A DNA stretch of 33,237 nt from CAYMRB01 sp964392615. Lineage in GTDB: Bacteria; Planctomycetota; UBA8108. Of the stretch, positions 14,523 to 22,417 are shown piece after piece (position 1 is the first letter of the stretch; each line of letters opens with the position of its first letter). The stretch lies in the NCBI GenBank assembly GCA_964392615.1, contig CAYMRB010000051.1, positions 1 through 33,237 of the forward strand, read 5' to 3'. The notes beneath the pieces were generated by a model that made no database searches, had not been told where the DNA came from, and saw nothing but the letters and a program-made list of their open reading frames with translations. The position numbers and the translations under genes are program-made.

Positions 14523-17500
14523 CTATTCGTCTGTGGTCCTCTCCAGGAACAAGCCCCGCTCGCCATTGCCGTGCGTGAGGTTATCTCGAATGATGACGTC
14601 CTCCGCGTTGAGGCCAACGTGAATGCCACGTTGCTGACCGTGATGACGCACAGCTACGTGATCATGGCCCGAACAGATGCACTGGGCGACGATCACGTGC
14701 TCACCCTCCTCGACGAGGATTCCCGCATGCTTGTTGTTGTAGGCATGCACGCTGCTGATGATGACGTTGTGCGGGGGGCGCCCCCCCTGGTCCGTCGTGA
14801 GGATCACTCCACTGCCTCTCGGCGAGCCGGCGAACTCGCACCCGCCAGTGACCGTGACACATTCGGCATTGGACCCGATGAGGATCCCCCCGTCGCCATT
14901 GCGAACGGCGGTGACACCATTGACCTTGACTCCGCTGGAGCGGCGGTGGCCGGCATCGGAAGACGAGATCATGATGCCGTAGCGATCACAGTCAGAGAAC
15001 TCGCCGCCGACCACCTTGGCGTAGTGCGAGTGTTCGATTCTCAGCCCGATTCCATTGACCTGTGGATCGCAGAACTGAATCTGCGGAGCGTCGATAACGC
15101 CGGCACCAGGCCCACCGCCCTTGAGATGGAAGCCGATGCCGCAGTTGTTGGCGCCGACCTGATGGAGCGACAGCAGGTCGCTGTTGCCGGTCACGAGGAT
15201 TCCCGCCTTGCCGTTGTCCTTTCCGGATCCGATCAGGTGCAGATTGCTGATCGTCACGCCCGCCAGCTTGATCTTCCCTCCGTGGATGTGAATCAAGTCG
15301 ATCGCCGAGTCCGACCGCAGCGACGTACCTTCATTCCCACCGCTGAACAGAATGCCGCGAGCAGCGCCTTCCAGATGGACCCCGTGTTTGTCCTCGATCT
15401 TGATCGTGCGGGTCAGATCGTATCTGCCCGCGGCGACGTAGACCTTTCCGCCCGTGACGGGCAGTCGGTCAATCGCCGCCTGAATGACCATGGCGGCGTC
15501 GGCACCTCTGGCGATCACGGTACCGGCACCAGAGCGCGCGACGATGTCTCCGGAGTCGCTCTTACCGACAACATAGTCTGCCGCCGGAACAGGCAGGGGG
15601 GCGGACGCTCGAGTCGCCCCGGGACGATCGTCTGACGCGAACTGACTCACGACGGAGAGCCGCTCTCCAGCTGAGAGAGTCAGTACTTCGCGCAACTCTA
15701 TCGTGATTCGGTTTCCACCCTGCCGGACTGTGGCGCCAAGGTCGCTCCCATGCGCTTTGACACTGACGCTCGTCATGGACACGTTGCTCGGCAGGTCGAA
15801 GGCGAGTGATTTCACCCTCAGCTTCCCCCAACGAACGTCGAGGCTCTCTGTCTGCATGGAGGGGCTTCTCGTCTGCGCGAAGCTGCCCCAGCCGGTAGCG
15901 CTGGTGAACGCCGCCTTGAAGTTCTCGGGCGAGATTCGCGGCGAGAAGGCGATGTAGCCCTTCGGACCATGATACTCGAAGCCACACGCGGCGACGAACA
16001 CGCCGTAGCTCGCCATCGAGCGCGAGTAGTGGTCGCCCCATTCCACCTCGTTCCACGGGTTGCGCTTGGAACCATGGTAACGATCGTGCATGGTCCGTGT
16101 GTGCGCTAGCGCATGGTGAGGCATGCCGTGCCACATCATCAGCGACGTCGCAGCCCATTCGTAGCCGGGCTGGCATTCGTTCAGGTAGCCGGCGAAATGG
16201 CGGCTGCCTTTCTTGAGCGCTTCGTCCCCTCCGTAGGGCCAAGTGCAGGCGATGATCCCACCCTCCCCGGGCATCGCGTACCAACGACCATCCTTGTACT
16301 TGTCGCGAAACGGGCCGACGTCCGTGGTGAAGTTGTGCCTCCAGAGCGACCGCAGGTGCGTGCTCACCTTGTCCGCGTCGACGATCTGCCCCAGGCCCAC
16401 TTGGTAGGCCCAGCTCTGACCGAGCACCTGGCTGTATTCCAGGCCGCTGTAGACTCCTGGTGATTCGAGGTGGTCCGGGTCGGCCTGATGAAAGAAGTAC
16501 TCGCCGTTGAACAGCTCCGCCTGGATGTTCTGCCGCCCCTTGTCAGCCAGCTCGCCGCACTCTCTGGCGTACTGCGCATCGCCCATCTCGCCGGCCATGG
16601 CCGCCATGGCGCGCAGGGCGCCAGTATAGTGCAGGCTCAGCCACGTGATCTTGCCGTACCACTTGGCGTCGAGCGTGTTGTGCTGCCCGCCGGTAAGCAC
16701 TCCGTCGCGATCGGCGTCATATGTGTGCGTCAGGTAGTTCATGGCCTTCTTCACCGCCGGATAGACGCGACGAAGGAAGGCATCGTCGGGCTGCATCTGA
16801 TGCGCCAGGTAGGTGCGGAAGATGCAGCCCGACTGGCCGTCTACCGCATCGCCGCGATCAGCTTCGCTGCGGTACGAGATGCGGCCTGTCGATGCGTCGA
16901 AGCCGACACCGTCCCGAAAGTCGACGCCCTCGCGAAGCCTCTGCTCCAGGACCGGGAAGAGCCGACCGAGAGCCTGCACGTAGCCCCAGACATGCGTGCA
17001 AGTGCCATGCCCGTGGTAGGCGCCCTCGTAACCGTAGAACCGCCCGTCGCTGAACAGGTAGCACGTACTCGTCGCGAGGATCGACGTGTTGAGGAATGTG
17101 CGGTCAAGAAACCAGTAGGGCAGCGTCGAGTCATACCAGGTGTCGCGCCAGAGGCGCGTCTGCGCGGCCAGCTTCTCGTAGCTCTCGGCAACGTGTTGGG
17201 CCACGTGGCTGGCATTCTCGAATCGCGTTCCGTAGTACCGTCCCTGCGCAGTGCGGATCGGAAAGCGAGGCGAGTTCGGGAAACTCCAGCTCAAGATGAA
17301 TCGAAGCTCGATCCTCTCGCGGGGCTCGAGCGAGAACCGGCGCGTCAGGGCGCCAATAGGCGGTGGTTCTGCGAAGGAAGTCGAAGCGGTGGCCGTCTCC
17401 GTCACTTCGCCGACGGACGGGTCATAAGATGCTGACGCGACGACCTCGCTTCCTCCGCCGAGGACTGCCAGTGTCATAGAGCCGTAGTCAGGCAGCCGGT

Positions 17501-18827
17501 CCATTCGCAGATTCTCGGCCTGGAGGCTGTCTGTGAAGACAATCTGATCCACGAGGACATGTCCCCAGCCAGCGCTGTGTGCATCGACGATCTCCAGGCA
17601 AGCCTCCTTGCCCTGCAGCTCGGACACGTCGAACACATGTGACCTGAGCGATTCGCTATCGTGCCCTGTCGCCGAACGCACGACCTTTCCCTCGACCCGA
17701 AGATTGATGCAGGTCTTGTCGGGATGGTTTCCGCCACCGATGAGGAATCGAATCGCGTGACGCTCGATCGTGAACGGCTCGGACACCAGCTTGCCAGTGT
17801 GGGCATCGCTGGCCGGACCCGACTGGGGATCGGGCTCACCGGTGTTTCGAAACGAGTCAGCGAGTCCCTTGCCGCGGTGCCCGAGCAGAGGCTGGTGGTG
17901 GAAGTTCGGCTTCGGGTTGCCGCCGAACGCGTCTCCTGCCGGGGTCCAACGACTCAAATCACGCTCGAAGTCCTCGAAGACGATCTCGCGTCGGAGCTGT
18001 GTCGCGGTCCGATCCGGTTCTGGCTCGATGGCATCCAGCACCAGCATCGTAAGTCGCGGCTTGCGTACGACTCGATTCCTCAGGCGGCCTGCCGAGGAGA
18101 GCCGACTCTCGATGCAAACCGCGTTCTGCAGCCAACCGAACAGCTCTCCTGAGACCTCGTGATCGCTGGTGTTGGTGATCGTGTACGCCATCACGGTCGC
18201 GGGGTAGTTCGAGTCTTCGAGGTCCAATGGCACGAACGGGCTGAACGCCGCCAGCTCCACCCGAACGGGCACTTCAGGGTCCTCGTAGGCGACTTCGCCG
18301 ATCGGGTATTGACCGCGGAACGTGATGCGCTTGAAGCCGTCGCGATCGAGGGTGCGGGTGAGTGTCTCGCCACGCGACGTGAGGCGAAGTCCGAAGCCCT
18401 GGTCGACGTCGTGGTGGGCGGAGTCCTTTCGATCGGAGCGCCGATACGGGCGTTCGTGACCGTGGATATGGTGGGTGTCACGCATGGACTTGGTGTTGAA
18501 GAGATCCCAACACCACAGCTTGCCGTCACCGCCAAGGTACAACTGCCCGGCGCACAGTCCGCCGATCGGCATCCCGATGTACTCGAAGTCGGCGCTGTTC
18601 TCGCGCGTGTAGACGACGGGCTCGCCACGATGATCGAGAGACCGGACCCAGCCGGGCTCGAATCGCTTCACAGCGAGAGTCCTGTCGGAGTCGTCGCTGA
18701 GCTGGCTCATGATCTGCTCGAAGCCGATCGAGCCAGCGGGTTCCTGAGCCGACGCACGGTAGATGGTGCCCGCGACGGCGCAGCACAGTCCGATCGATAC
18801 CGACAGTCGCAACCTTGCGAGCTTCAT
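14523..18827 (-). CDS. Secreted GH116 glycosidase with inserted jelly-roll module and C-terminal beta-helix
   Basis: Start at 18827 is set by GGAGG 7 bases upstream and a signal peptide (LSVSIGLCCAVAGTIYRASAQ). The 1434-residue product opens with the GH116 N-terminal domain (IGMPIGGLCAGQLYLGGDGKLWCWD, about 84-108). A module at about 281-435 (VFEDFERD, IRFLIGGGNHPDKTCINLRVEGKVVRSATG in parts, WGHVLVDQIVF) resembles the sugar-binding-like jelly roll seen in some levanases and planctomycete proteins. The (alpha/alpha)6 catalytic domain follows: GYEGAYHGHGTCTHVWGY with Glu601 as likely nucleophile, GGQHNTLDAKW with Asp720 as likely acid/base, and EWGDHYSRSMASYG. From about 1085 a pectate-lyase-type right-handed beta-helix begins (AAIDRLPVTGGKVYVAAGRY) and runs to the end. 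GH116 enzymes cleave beta-glucosides or xylosides. The residue matches are by analogy with GBA2 and TxGH116. Confidence 0.85.
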   Translation of the reverse strand: MKLARLRLSVSIGLCCAVAGTIYRASAQEPAGSIGFEQIMSQLSDDSDRTLAVKRFEPGWVRSLDHRGEPVVYTRENSADFEYIGMPIGGLCAGQLYLGGDGKLWCWDLFNTKSMRDTHHIHGHERPYRRSDRKDSAHHDVDQGFGLRLTSRGETLTRTLDRDGFKRITFRGQYPIGEVAYEDPEVPVRVELAAFSPFVPLDLEDSNYPATVMAYTITNTSDHEVSGELFGWLQNAVCIESRLSSAGRLRNRVVRKPRLTMLVLDAIEPEPDRTATQLRREIVFEDFERDLSRWTPAGDAFGGNPKPNFHHQPLLGHRGKGLADSFRNTGEPDPQSGPASDAHTGKLVSEPFTIERHAIRFLIGGGNHPDKTCINLRVEGKVVRSATGHDSESLRSHVFDVSELQGKEACLEIVDAHSAGWGHVLVDQIVFTDSLQAENLRMDRLPDYGSMTLAVLGGGSEVVASASYDPSVGEVTETATASTSFAEPPPIGALTRRFSLEPRERIELRFILSWSFPNSPRFPIRTAQGRYYGTRFENASHVAQHVAESYEKLAAQTRLWRDTWYDSTLPYWFLDRTFLNTSILATSTCYLFSDGRFYGYEGAYHGHGTCTHVWGYVQALGRLFPVLEQRLREGVDFRDGVGFDASTGRISYRSEADRGDAVDGQSGCIFRTYLAHQMQPDDAFLRRVYPAVKKAMNYLTHTYDADRDGVLTGGQHNTLDAKWYGKITWLSLHYTGALRAMAAMAGEMGDAQYARECGELADKGRQNIQAELFNGEYFFHQADPDHLESPGVYSGLEYSQVLGQSWAYQVGLGQIVDADKVSTHLRSLWRHNFTTDVGPFRDKYKDGRWYAMPGEGGIIACTWPYGGDEALKKGSRHFAGYLNECQPGYEWAATSLMMWHGMPHHALAHTRTMHDRYHGSKRNPWNEVEWGDHYSRSMASYGVFVAACGFEYHGPKGYIAFSPRISPENFKAAFTSATGWGSFAQTRSPSMQTESLDVRWGKLRVKSLAFDLPSNVSMTSVSVKAHGSDLGATVRQGGNRITIELREVLTLSAGERLSVVSQFASDDRPGATRASAPLPVPAADYVVGKSDSGDIVARSGAGTVIARGADAAMVIQAAIDRLPVTGGKVYVAAGRYDLTRTIKIEDKHGVHLEGAARGILFSGGNEGTSLRSDSAIDLIHIHGGKIKLAGVTISNLHLIGSGKDNGKAGILVTGNSDLLSLHQVGANNCGIGFHLKGGGPGAGVIDAPQIQFCDPQVNGIGLRIEHSHYAKVVGGEFSDCDRYGIMISSSDAGHRRSSGVKVNGVTAVRNGDGGILIGSNAECVTVTGGCEFAGSPRGSGVILTTDQGGRPPHNVIISSVHAYNNKHAGILVEEGEHVIVAQCICSGHDHVAVRHHGQQRGIHVGLNAEDVIIRDNLTHGNGERGLFLERTTDE

Positions 18828-18945
18828 GTTGACGCCCTCCTGCGTGGCAGAGTTGTACAAGGACCAGCGCAACGGACCGAGCTCGTGAAGAAGCCGGGCC
18901 TCTCTCGGAAGGCGCAGTAGCCGTGCTTTGCCGACCAAGGGGAAC

Positions 18946-19040
18946 GATTTGCGTCGCCTCGAATTGCGCTCAACAGCGATTATTCGCCGCACGAGGCCCA
19001 TATCAACGCGACAATTGCGACATCAGGATGATGATTTGCG
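18946..19040. promoter_or_regulatory. Repeated (A)ATTTGCG/AATTGCG motifs, candidate XylR-type operator
   Basis: Four copies of one octamer type lie in the 243-bp gap between the divergent GH116 and regulator genes, all on the same strand: GATTTGCG (18946-18953), GAATTGCG (18961-18968), CAATTGCG (19012-19019) and GATTTGCG (19033-19040). The last two start 21 bases apart, two helical turns, the usual spacing of direct-repeat AraC-family half-sites. The second and third share a longer pattern (AATTGCG, then CA, then CAG). A 12-base palindrome GCGATTATTCGC sits between them at 18976-18987. Binding by the adjacent regulator is inference. Confidence 0.45.
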
Positions 19041-19070
19041 CCATTCCGATCCGACGGGGACAATGTCGGC

Positions 19071-20249
19071 ATGGGACGAATGGCACGACAGAGTGTGGCG
19101 TTGATCGTCGAATCCTCGAGATCGTACGGGCGCAGCTTGCTGCGCGGGATCGCTCTGTTCTCGCGTACGCGCGGCAGTTGGTCGCTTCTGCACGAAGAGA
19201 TGACGATCGACTCCGGCCTTCCCGGCTGGCTGGCGGAATCGAAAGTCGATGGCGTGATCGCCCGCCTGGACAATCACATCGTCGAGCCACTGCGTCGATT
19301 GAAGGTCCCTATCGTCGACGTTCGGTGTCGTCGTGCGTACGAGGGAATCCCGCAGGTCGAGACCGATGACCGGGCTGTCGCAAACCTCGCTTTCGAGCAC
19401 TTGTGGCAACGCGGATTCAGACGATTCGCCTTCTGCGGCTATCGTGGCGCCCACTACTCCGAGGTACGGCTCCGTCATTTCCGCGAGTTGGTGGGAGCGG
19501 AAGGCTGCCCACTCGATGTTTACGAGTCCGACGGCGATGAGGCGTTGTCGATCACGAGCATCGAACGGACCGGCGTGCTGGAGACGAAGCCGCTGTCCGG
19601 ATGGTTGTCCGGGCTGGAGCCTCCGACTGGTCTCTTCGTATGCAACGACATTCGAGGGCAACAAGTACTCAACGTGTGCCGCCGGCTGGATGTCTCCGTT
19701 CCAGACAACCTCGGCATCATCGGCGTCGACGATGACGACGCGATTTGCCCCCTGTGCGACCCGCCGCTGTCCAGCGTTCGTCCGGATGCTGAGGGCATCG
19801 GATTTCGAGCGGCGGAGACCCTCGAAGCGATGATGAGCGGAATGTCGGGCGTGCCGGGTATCGAATACGTCCCCCCGACGGGAGTCTCTCAGCGTCTCTC
19901 GACTCAGGTCATGGCGGTCGAAGACCGCGAGGTGGCCAGGGTGTGTCGCTTCATTCGCGAGAACGCTTGTAGTGGAATCGACGTTAGCGACGTTGTCAGG
20001 TTTTCGTCTCTGTCTCGGCGACAATTGGAGCGGCGATTCCGTGCAGAACTCGATCGGACTCCTCATGAGGAGTTGACAGCCACTCGAATCGCCAGGGTCA
20101 AGCAGCTCCTGACCGAGACGAACTCGACTTTGGAGCAGTTAGCTCCGCTCGCCGGTTACAGTCACAAGGAGCGGCTCAGCGCAGTATTCAAACGAGAGAC
20201 CGGCGAGACACCTGGGGGATACCGCCAGCGCCGCGAGCGGCAGGTATGA
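19071..20249 (+). CDS. XylR-type transcriptional regulator (LacI-like sensor, AraC HTH)
   Basis: The 392-residue protein has a LacI/ribose-binding-like sensor domain at about 8-270 (VALIVESSRSYGRSLLRGIALFSR at the start, then VDGVIARL, LWQRGFRRFAFCGY, GLFVCNDIRGQQVLNVCRRL, VSVPDNLGIIGVDDDD). A C-terminal AraC-type double helix-turn-helix follows at about 285-388 (VSDVVRFSSLSRRQLERRF and LEQLAPLAGYSHKERLSAVFKRETGETPGGYR). This is the architecture of E. coli XylR, a sugar-responsive activator. It diverges from the GH116 gene and likely controls it and itself. I use ATG 19071; ATG 19080 is an in-frame alternative. A CCGAC/GTCGG hairpin (19051-19069) sits just before the start with the purine-rich GGGGA in its loop, which could affect translation. 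The ligand is unknown, though the GH116 context suggests a beta-glycoside product. Confidence 0.9.
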   Translation: MGRMARQSVALIVESSRSYGRSLLRGIALFSRTRGSWSLLHEEMTIDSGLPGWLAESKVDGVIARLDNHIVEPLRRLKVPIVDVRCRRAYEGIPQVETDDRAVANLAFEHLWQRGFRRFAFCGYRGAHYSEVRLRHFRELVGAEGCPLDVYESDGDEALSITSIERTGVLETKPLSGWLSGLEPPTGLFVCNDIRGQQVLNVCRRLDVSVPDNLGIIGVDDDDAICPLCDPPLSSVRPDAEGIGFRAAETLEAMMSGMSGVPGIEYVPPTGVSQRLSTQVMAVEDREVARVCRFIRENACSGIDVSDVVRFSSLSRRQLERRFRAELDRTPHEELTATRIARVKQLLTETNSTLEQLAPLAGYSHKERLSAVFKRETGETPGGYRQRRERQV

Positions 20250-20411
20250 CGGGCGAGACCCCTGAAGCTCGGGGGATCCGTTCGCTCTGCCCCGTGCCTG
20301 AGCCGAAGCCCGCGCGCATGGAAGAACAGTCGAAGGCCTCAGAAGGAGCCCGAACGCGACGGCCCCCCACCCGCCGCTCGCGAAGGTCCGACGCGCGCTC
20401 GAAGCGGCGCG

Positions 20412-22385
20412 TCAGCGCGCGACGTGCCGCACGACGCGGAACCCCGTCTTCACCAGCGCGAGCTCCGGGTTCGAGTAGAAGCGCCCCTCGGCCTGTCGGT
20501 TGTTGCCGAGAAACCAGCGCGCCGACCGCAGGCCGCAGAATAGCTCCCCCACCGGCGAGTCGGTCCACTCCCAGACGTCATTGGCGAGTTCCTGCACGCC
20601 CAGGGGACTGACCCAGTCGCTCTTGCGCTCCGGGATGCGGAGTCCGCCGAACAGGCTCGTCGTGAAGTTGCAGTACCCTCCGGAGCTGCGATCGAAGTAC
20701 GCAGCCTTGTGCCACTCGTCCTCGCTCGGCAGCGAGAACTTCGCGCCCGGACGCCTCCTCGGTCCGCCCGGTGCGTCGAGCCGGTAGGCGCCGTCCTCGG
20801 TCGTCTTCGGTCCGGGAGGTCCGACCGGTCGACCGTTGTGAAGCCAGTTGACGTAGCGCATCGCGTCGAGACACGTGACGAAGTTCACCGGCGCATCGAG
20901 GCGGCCCTTGCGCACGAGGAACTCGTCGTCCGGCCCACGGGTGAGATCGCCTTCGGAGCCGGATCTCTCCGGAGCGAAGAGGCCGTTCCCGGGCTGTCGC
21001 GCGACGGCGTTCAGGAAGATCGCGTACTCGCGATTCGAGACCTGACGCTCGCCGATGTCGAACTCGTACGCGACCGCGCCGAAGCGTCCAGCCCCGAACC
21101 GACTCTTGTCCGCCTGGTTCCCGGGAGCGCCGATGCGCGCGAACTTCCCGTCAGCAGTCCCCGGCTTCACGAACGTCCCGCCGTCGCCCGTCCGCCAACG
21201 TGCCCGCATGCCGCCGGTGAGATCCGGCGGCAGGGGAACGGGAGCCCGGCGCCACGAGAAACGGTCCGGCTGCTCCGGCGTGTGATCGAAGAACTCCCAG
21301 CGCGCGAGGTCCAGCAGCGCCTTCCAGTCCTCGGCGTTGAAGTCGTGCTTGCCCCGGCGGAAGTGGATGTGATTCGAACCGCCGACCAGATCGAACACGC
21401 GATCCGCCGCCAGCGTCGTCGCGAGCGTGCCTTCCGGATTCGCAAACTCGTCATCGACCGACTCCAGGCACAGGAGCGCGCGCGGCGCGATGAGCGCCTT
21501 CAGGAAGTGCTGATCGAACGGCAAACGATCCTCGCGCTCGGCGAAGTGTCGAACGCGCTCGTGATACCACCACGGCTTGTCGTTCATGCCGAGCGACTCC
21601 GCGCCCGGTCCGAGCACGCGATACGATCCGGCGCCGCCCGCGCCGGAACCGTTCGGCACGACCAGCGCGATCCGCTCGTCCAGCGCGCCCGCGAGCAGCG
21701 CCATCTTGCCGCCACGCGAGTGGCCTGTGATCGCGATCCGCTTCCTGTCGACGTCGTCGCGCGTCTCGAGATAGTCGACGACCCGCATGCCGCCCCACGC
21801 CCACACCGCGAGCGTTGCCCAATCGTAATCGGGGTAGGCCTTCTGCGCCGGACCGACGACGTTGTTGCGATCGGGATCGAGATCGTGCCGCGCGTACTCG
21901 ACGAAGATGGTGCCCTTCTCGAGGAACATCGACGCGTGCCGCGCGCCGCCGAGCGAGCCCTCTTCGCGGATGACGACCGGTCGTCGTCCCGCGTGCTCGG
22001 TCGACTTCGGCACGTATAGAACCGCGCGCATCGACAGGCGCTTCTTCGAATCGATCGTCAGCACGATCCACTCCACGTCGCCGAGTCCGCTCGCGTGCGG
22101 CTTGCGTCGCTCGACCTTCGCAGTGACGCTGTCCGGCCGCGGCGGCACGCGACCGTACTGGTAGAAGAGGATCTCCGCGAGGATCTCCTCGCGTCGCGCT
22201 CGCCACGCGGCCACCGTCTCGATGCGCTTGCCGTCGCGTCCGACGAGCACGTCAGGAAGGCCGCGCGTCGACGGCAGGCCTTCCAGCGGAAACGTCGGCA
22301 GCTCCTCGCCGGCGAGTGGCGGCGACGCCATCAGCAAGACCGCGGCAACCGAAAGCGCCCGACGGTGTACGTTCTCCCGAATCAT
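20412..22385 (-). CDS. Secreted glucuronoyl-esterase-like hydrolase fused to a SUMF1-like domain
   Basis: ATG 22385 has AGGAG 5 bases upstream and begins a signal peptide (RRALSVAAVLLMASPPLAG); the frame remains open upstream but without domain content. Residues about 30-375 form an alpha/beta-hydrolase like CE15 glucuronoyl esterases: FYQYGRVPPRPDSV, VLTIDSKKRLSMRAVLYVPKS, the nucleophile elbow ITGHSRGGKMAL with Ser223 (His in place of the Cys of the usual GCSRxG), WGGMRVVDYLE, and His347 (GKHDF) as probable catalytic His. CE15 enzymes cut glucuronate esters linking xylan to lignin. Residues about 445-657 are a formylglycine-generating-enzyme/SUMF1-like domain (FDIGERQVSNREYAIFLNAVA, YVNWLHNG, LPSEDEWHKAAYFD, GVQELANDVWEWTDS, TGFRVVRHV) without the usual GGSW and catalytic Cys pair. 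It is followed by the dockerin-type gene, transcribed in the same direction from the right. Confidence 0.85.
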   Translation of the reverse strand: MIRENVHRRALSVAAVLLMASPPLAGEELPTFPLEGLPSTRGLPDVLVGRDGKRIETVAAWRARREEILAEILFYQYGRVPPRPDSVTAKVERRKPHASGLGDVEWIVLTIDSKKRLSMRAVLYVPKSTEHAGRRPVVIREEGSLGGARHASMFLEKGTIFVEYARHDLDPDRNNVVGPAQKAYPDYDWATLAVWAWGGMRVVDYLETRDDVDRKRIAITGHSRGGKMALLAGALDERIALVVPNGSGAGGAGSYRVLGPGAESLGMNDKPWWYHERVRHFAEREDRLPFDQHFLKALIAPRALLCLESVDDEFANPEGTLATTLAADRVFDLVGGSNHIHFRRGKHDFNAEDWKALLDLARWEFFDHTPEQPDRFSWRRAPVPLPPDLTGGMRARWRTGDGGTFVKPGTADGKFARIGAPGNQADKSRFGAGRFGAVAYEFDIGERQVSNREYAIFLNAVARQPGNGLFAPERSGSEGDLTRGPDDEFLVRKGRLDAPVNFVTCLDAMRYVNWLHNGRPVGPPGPKTTEDGAYRLDAPGGPRRRPGAKFSLPSEDEWHKAAYFDRSSGGYCNFTTSLFGGLRIPERKSDWVSPLGVQELANDVWEWTDSPVGELFCGLRSARWFLGNNRQAEGRFYSNPELALVKTGFRVVRHVAR

Positions 22386-22417
22386 GCTTCTCCTCGTGCC
22401 TCTCCGCCCCGTCGTCT

